Assembly: GCA_016208975.1 (NCBI GenBank)
Contig: JACQXA010000004.1
Coordinates: 1 to 64,000 of the forward strand
Length of the DNA: 64,000 nucleotides
From: Nitrospinota bacterium
GTDB lineage: Bacteria > Nitrospinota_A > UBA7883 > JACRLM01
Direction: 5' to 3'
Shown: positions 59,959 through 64,000 of the stretch, in pieces
How the letters are laid out: the number at the start of each line of letters is the position of its first letter
Numbering within the stretch: the stretch's first letter is position 1
Made by a program: the position numbers and the translations under genes
The notes under the pieces: model-generated
The model's input: the letters and a program-made list of their open reading frames with translations, nothing else
What the model was told of the DNA's origin: nothing
Database searches by the model: none

Positions 59959-62393
59959 CTCTCGAACCTCATTTTCCGCCCATCGGTTCGCAGAACTATC
60001 TCACCATCCATATCCGTGCGGAACACCCGCATACCAGCCTCCTCCAGCCGCTCCAGGGTTTTTTTGCTGGGGTGGCGGTGCCGGTTCATAAAGCCCACGC
60101 TTATCACGCCGGTTTTCGCCCCCACCGCCTTTAAAAACTCTTTGGAGGTGGAAGTGTCGGAACCGTGATGGGCCAGTTTAATCGCGTCGGCGCGAATGTC
60201 CATGCCGGAGCTAATCAACCAGCGCTCCACTTCCTTGCTTATGTCTCCGGCGAAGAACACCTTTCTGCCACGATACTCCAGGATGAACGCCAGGCAACGG
60301 TCGTTGGATTCCTCGTCAAACGGCAGTGGGCCGGGCGGAGGGCTTAAAACCCTTATGGATGGTCCATCGGGAAAGTCGATAAAATCCCCGGTTTTCAGCG
60401 CCCGGTAAACTCCACCGGCTCTCATTTTCTCCCGTAAAACAACGATGGGTTTGGGAACGTCTTTCTCCAGTCCATTGTCCAGAAACATATCCGCCGGTAC
60501 GCTTTCCAGCAGGCCCGGCATTCCGCCTATGTGGTCGGCGTCGTCATGGGTGGCCAGCATGGCGGTAAGTTTGAGTTTCTGTTCCGCCCAAAGGATGGGC
60601 GCAATTACGCTTCTACCAGGATCGAAAGTTTCAAACCTTGGTCCCGCGTCTATGGCCATGGCGCCGCCGGGCCATGTGACCAGCGCGCAATCCCCCTGCC
60701 CCACGTCCACAAACCTTACGGTTAAGCCCTCCTCCTCCGGCTCCAAATAATGGGTCAGCAAAAGGATCGCCGCAAATCCGGTGGCGGTAACGGCCAACGC
60801 CAGCTTCTTGTAAAAGTTTTTGGGGGCTATCAACAGGATGAGCATGAACAGGTAATAGAATGCCCATGCCAGCGCCGGGGTATGCCCCACATGTTTGTAA
60901 GAGTATGGGAGCGCCGCCGACCATTCGGATATGAACGCCACGAGGCGCGTCAGGAAATCCGTCACGGCCCGCGCCCATTCCGGCCCGCCGAAAGCCCACA
61001 CCATTCCCCACGGGGTGGCAAGCGAAGCCAAAGGAACAACCACCGCGTTGGACATGAAACCATAAAGCGTGACCGTGTTGAAATAATGGGCCACCAGCGG
61101 GGCCGTGCCAAGGGTGGCGGAAAAAGACACGGCAAGGAAAGACCCTAAAAGCGGCGCAAGCCGTAACGCTTTTTGAGCCAGGTTTGCGCCTGCGCCTGGC
61201 TCCCCGCCCGCGAACAAGGGCTTCCACCAGCCTTCCATGAAGGCGGAGATGAAGAACACCGCCATAAAAGATAGTTGGAAACCCACGTCGAACAGCGCCC
61301 AGGGGAATATCAGCAATATGGCCATCAAGGCCAGGGCGAAGGCGTTATAAAACTCCCGCCCTCTGCCGAGGGCCACGGCGACAAGATATGTGTCTATCAT
61401 TATGGCCGAACGGAGCGCCGGAAACTTGAACCCGGTCAGCGCCGCGTACAATGTGGCCGCCAACAGAGCCGCGATGGCGGCGATTTTCACGGGAACGCCC
61501 GCCGAGACCCACGGCTGGCGAGATGGATACATCAACACAAACGCCAATAGCTTGACCGCGAAAAAACAGCTGGCGGCGATAAAGCCTATGTGCAGGCCGG
61601 AAACGGACAATATGTGCGCCGTGCCCGCCCTGGAGAACGCCTGCCGGATTTCCGGCGTTATCAACCCGTCATCCCCAAGGATAAGCGCCATGTTCAAGGC
61701 CGTGGCCAAAGGATCGGCGGATCGCAGGTTGGCCCCCAGTTTCCCCCGCAACCGCTCCAGAGGCCTGCGCCAGTTGGACAGGGTGTCTATCTTTACTATC
61801 CGCGACTGGCTGGAAACGAGGAAATCGCCATCCAGCTCCCGGTCTTTTAAATAAGCGTCATAATCCCAGCCATGGATGTTGCGGAACCCGTGGGGACGCC
61901 GGTATTTTGCGCCGGTGATTAATAACTCGTCGCCCGGCAGAAACGCTCTTGAATCGTCGTTATTGCCTTGCCGCGCATTCCAGCGGAGGAGCCCCTCTGC
62001 CTTGCCGCCGTTCACTGAAATGACCCTGACGATATACCGGACGCCTCTTGGGCGGGTTGAATCCAGTGATAGCACCTCTACAAGCGCGGTGAATTTGCCA
62101 TCAGGCGACTGGGAGCGGATGTTTTCTTCAGGAATGGGGCGGTTATCGTTGGCCATGATGGCGTTAACGCCGCCTAGGAGCGCGATGAGGAAAAGGGCTT
62201 TCAACTCCAGAGGCGCCCGCCACAGAAAGAAAAAGAGAATTGTGGCGGCAAGCGCCAACACAGGACCCTCTACCGCGCCGGACCGGCCAAAAAGGATTCC
62301 GCCGGCGAAGAAAAGGGAGAAAATGAGAGCCGGAGGAAGGATTTCTCCGGCAGGTTGGTTTTTCGCCCCGTTATTTTCCTCCAAACACCCCAA
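59931..62393 (-). CDS. comEC: DNA internalization protein ComEC/Rec2
   Basis: The 820-residue membrane protein has an N-terminal DUF4131-like region, a competence domain with many helices (ILSVSGLHIGFIAASCFFAV, PALRSAIMIDTYLVAVALGR, PWALFDVGFQLSFMAVFFIS), and a C-terminal metallo-beta-lactamase domain (VRFVDVGQGDCALVTW, ATHDDADHIGG, KLAHHGSDTST). It forms the inner-membrane channel for transformation DNA. Three-part architecture and length are normal. The start seems to be TTG. The minor pseudopilins at 2.6-5.5 kb could be relevant to the same uptake system. Confidence 0.94.
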   Translation of the reverse strand: MGCLEENNGAKNQPAGEILPPALIFSLFFAGGILFGRSGAVEGPVLALAATILFFFLWRAPLELKALFLIALLGGVNAIMANDNRPIPEENIRSQSPDGKFTALVEVLSLDSTRPRGVRYIVRVISVNGGKAEGLLRWNARQGNNDDSRAFLPGDELLITGAKYRRPHGFRNIHGWDYDAYLKDRELDGDFLVSSQSRIVKIDTLSNWRRPLERLRGKLGANLRSADPLATALNMALILGDDGLITPEIRQAFSRAGTAHILSVSGLHIGFIAASCFFAVKLLAFVLMYPSRQPWVSAGVPVKIAAIAALLAATLYAALTGFKFPALRSAIMIDTYLVAVALGRGREFYNAFALALMAILLIFPWALFDVGFQLSFMAVFFISAFMEGWWKPLFAGGEPGAGANLAQKALRLAPLLGSFLAVSFSATLGTAPLVAHYFNTVTLYGFMSNAVVVPLASLATPWGMVWAFGGPEWARAVTDFLTRLVAFISEWSAALPYSYKHVGHTPALAWAFYYLFMLILLIAPKNFYKKLALAVTATGFAAILLLTHYLEPEEEGLTVRFVDVGQGDCALVTWPGGAMAIDAGPRFETFDPGRSVIAPILWAEQKLKLTAMLATHDDADHIGGMPGLLESVPADMFLDNGLEKDVPKPIVVLREKMRAGGVYRALKTGDFIDFPDGPSIRVLSPPPGPLPFDEESNDRCLAFILEYRGRKVFFAGDISKEVERWLISSGMDIRADAIKLAHHGSDTSTSKEFLKAVGAKTGVISVGFMNRHRHPSKKTLERLEEAGMRVFRTDMDGEIVLRTDGRKMRFESYSSSKAAR

Positions 62394-62411
62394 ATCCCCG
62401 TTTAAAGAGGT

Positions 62412-63374
62412 TTAAATGGTGACGGCCAGATCCCCCATCCGGCGGAACCTTCCCCGGCGGTGCTCCACCAGTTCCCTTGGAGACATGCGGCCCAGTTCCA
62501 TCAAGTGGCGGCGAAGGACCCGGCGCAATATATGGGCCGCCTTGTCGTGGTCCCTATGGGCCCCACCCAGCGGCTCTTTTACGATTTCGTCTATCAGCCC
62601 TATATCCAGAAGATATTTGGGGGTTATACCTAAAGCCTCGGCGGCGTCTTCCACTTTTTCCGCGTTGCTCCAGAGAATCGCGGCGCACCCCTCGGGGCTT
62701 ATTACCGAGTAAACCGAATTCTCCAGCATCAGAGTGCGGTTACCCACACCCAGCGCCAGCGCCCCGCCGGAGCCACCCTCACCGATAACCACGCAGATTA
62801 TCGGGATTTTCAGGGAAGACATCTCGAAAAGGTTCCTGGCGATGGCTTCAGACTGGCCCCGCTCCTCCGCCCCCACGCCCGGATAAGCCCCGGGCGTGTC
62901 CAGCAGGGTGATGACGGGCACACGGAATTTCTCCGCCATTTTCATAAGACGCAAAGCCTTCCGGTACCCTTCCGGCTGGCCCATGCCGAAATTGCGGTGG
63001 ATTTTTTCCCCGGTGGTACGCCCCTTCTGGTTGCCGATTACCATCACCGGCGACCCGTCGAACATTGTGAACCCGCCGACTATGGAATTGCAGTCCCCAA
63101 AAGCCCTGTCCCCATGTAACTCGATAAAACCCGTGGTCATGTTCCGGATATAGTCCAGGGTATAGGGCCGCAAAGGGTGCCTGGCCAGCCGGGTCCTTTG
63201 CCATGCGGTGAGCTTTGAGAATATGTCATGCCGAAGACGGTTGAGCTTCTTGTGTTTCTTCCTTATTTCCGGGGAGCGGTCCACCCCGTTAATAAGGCTC
63301 TCTTCCTTAATCCTCTCAATCTCGCCCTCAAGGGCAAGCATCGGGGACTCAAAATCAAGAATCTGAACGACCAT
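62412..63374 (-). CDS. accA: Acetyl-CoA carboxylase, carboxyltransferase alpha subunit
   Basis: The 320-residue protein is full length. It begins [20 protein letters not shown] and has [55 protein letters not shown] and [20 protein letters not shown] with EGCAAILW. AccA and AccD transfer CO2 from biotin to acetyl-CoA at the first step of fatty acid synthesis. The frame stays open 49 codons upstream of the ATG at 63374, but that region has no similarity to AccA and no ribosome site. Confidence 0.96.
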   Translation of the reverse strand: MVVQILDFESPMLALEGEIERIKEESLINGVDRSPEIRKKHKKLNRLRHDIFSKLTAWQRTRLARHPLRPYTLDYIRNMTTGFIELHGDRAFGDCNSIVGGFTMFDGSPVMVIGNQKGRTTGEKIHRNFGMGQPEGYRKALRLMKMAEKFRVPVITLLDTPGAYPGVGAEERGQSEAIARNLFEMSSLKIPIICVVIGEGGSGGALALGVGNRTLMLENSVYSVISPEGCAAILWSNAEKVEDAAEALGITPKYLLDIGLIDEIVKEPLGGAHRDHDKAAHILRRVLRRHLMELGRMSPRELVEHRRGRFRRMGDLAVTI

Positions 63375-63629
63375 TGGGATTTTTCTGATGTAGTAATTAC
63401 AATGACCTAACCAACTAATAAAGTATAACAGATATGGTTTCTGGTTAAACCTATTTTCAAAACGCTCAAAGTTGGGTAGCTGTAACAATCGGGCACAAGG
63501 TTCCCCCGGCCCAAGGGCCAAGTCCTCCCGGAAATACCACTTTTAGAATTAACGCCTTTTGAGCTTGAACTTCGCGGGCGCGGCGAATATCATATTTTCT
63601 CATTTCATGTCCAACAGCTGGTTTAAATC

Positions 63630-64000
63630 ATGAATCTGGGAAAGATAAGCTCATATTTCGGGGAAGGCACCACACTCCGGGGTTCTTTGAAGTTTAAAGG
63701 CGTACTCCGTTTCGATGGTGATTTTGAAGGGGACGTGATCACCGAAGACACCTTCATCGTCGGTGAAACCGGGAAAGTGAAAGCCGGGCTGAAGGTGGGC
63801 AATCTTTATAACTTCGGCCGTATAGTTGGCGATGTGGACGCCGGGAAAGGCGTTTCCCTGCATTCCAACAGCAGTCTGGAAGGGAATGTGAAAACCCCAT
63901 CCCTGGTCACCGAGGAATGGGCTTTTTTCCAGGGTTCCTGCGCAATGCCGTTCCGTGAGCGGCCCGCGCCCCAGGAAAAACAGAGCGGCGGCGCCAAGAC
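63630..64000 (+). CDS. Bactofilin, 3' part outside the window
   Basis: The 123 readable codons begin MNLGKISSYFGEGTTLRGSL and continue with short beta repeats (FKGVLRFDGDFEGDV, VGETGKVKAGLKVGNLYNFG, VGDVDAGKGVSLHSNSSLEG, NVKTPSLVTEEWAFFQGSC). This is the right-handed beta-helix pattern of bactofilins, which polymerise into membrane-associated filaments for cell shape or pole organisation. The sequence is cut by the window end after a Pro/Gln-rich tail begins. The 255-bp gap from accA shows only AT-rich promoter-like sequence. Confidence 0.88.
   Translation, partial: MNLGKISSYFGEGTTLRGSLKFKGVLRFDGDFEGDVITEDTFIVGETGKVKAGLKVGNLYNFGRIVGDVDAGKGVSLHSNSSLEGNVKTPSLVTEEWAFFQGSCAMPFRERPAPQEKQSGGAK

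Overview
The window (about 55-60% GC by eye, one contig) looks like the chromosome of a flagellated, diderm, probably anaerobic or microaerophilic bacterium. The evidence is a heptosyltransferase-like GT9 enzyme, minor pseudopilins with a secretin-like protein, a complete flagellar export/rotor gene run, a cytoplasmic group 3b-type [NiFe] hydrogenase, ATP-dependent PEP carboxykinase and many PAS/GAF sensor kinases. The gene content fits a deltaproteobacterial or Nitrospinota-like lineage, but no marker here decides the phylum; that is inference.

Layout. 1-2.3 kb: the tRNA-Thr/Tyr/Gly/Thr block ahead of tuf, a mini-lipoprotein and argH. 2.6-7.4 kb: a minor pseudopilin operon whose last protein carries a lectin-like C-terminal domain, facing a short secretin-like protein and a GDP-deoxyhexose reductase. 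7.5-9.1 kb: efp, a DUF1573 protein and tRNA-Gly. 9.1-9.7 kb: palindromic repeats holding a decayed copy of the pseudopilin gene's 3' end. 9.8-14.3 kb: hydrogenase subunits beta, gamma, delta and alpha with an embedded cNMP-binding protein; a diiron ODP protein is divergent across a region with a 19-bp palindrome. 15.8-22.5 kb: the flagellar operon flgB-flgC-fliF-fliG-fliH-fliI-fliJ-motE, lacking fliE and preceded by a consensus sigma-54 promoter. 22.9-29.9 kb: ftsY, a response regulator, a large multi-PAS kinase, two repeat-rich intergenic regions and a folB-folK fusion. 29.9-36.5 kb: a BrnT-type toxin pair, a Ycf46-like AAA+ ATPase with a beta-propeller protein, then tmk-holB-ricT-like and an SH3 protein. 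36.5-47.2 kb: a diguanylate cyclase, AMMECR1, tRNA-Asp, two more kinases, pckA and a cardiolipin synthase-like protein. 47.3-50.6 kb: three surface-glycan genes.

50.6-57.7 kb is the most unusual part: a translationally coupled seven-gene minus-strand operon encoding a HIT protein, a class III aminotransferase with four clustered cysteines, a radical SAM/SPASM enzyme, a cupin, two BchE-like radical SAM enzymes and a further radical SAM enzyme. I do not recognise it as a described pathway. The window closes with a sigma-54 activator lacking a receiver domain (a candidate regulator of the flagellar promoter), hpt, comEC, accA and the start of a bactofilin gene.

All functions are read from protein motifs by eye; no database search was run.
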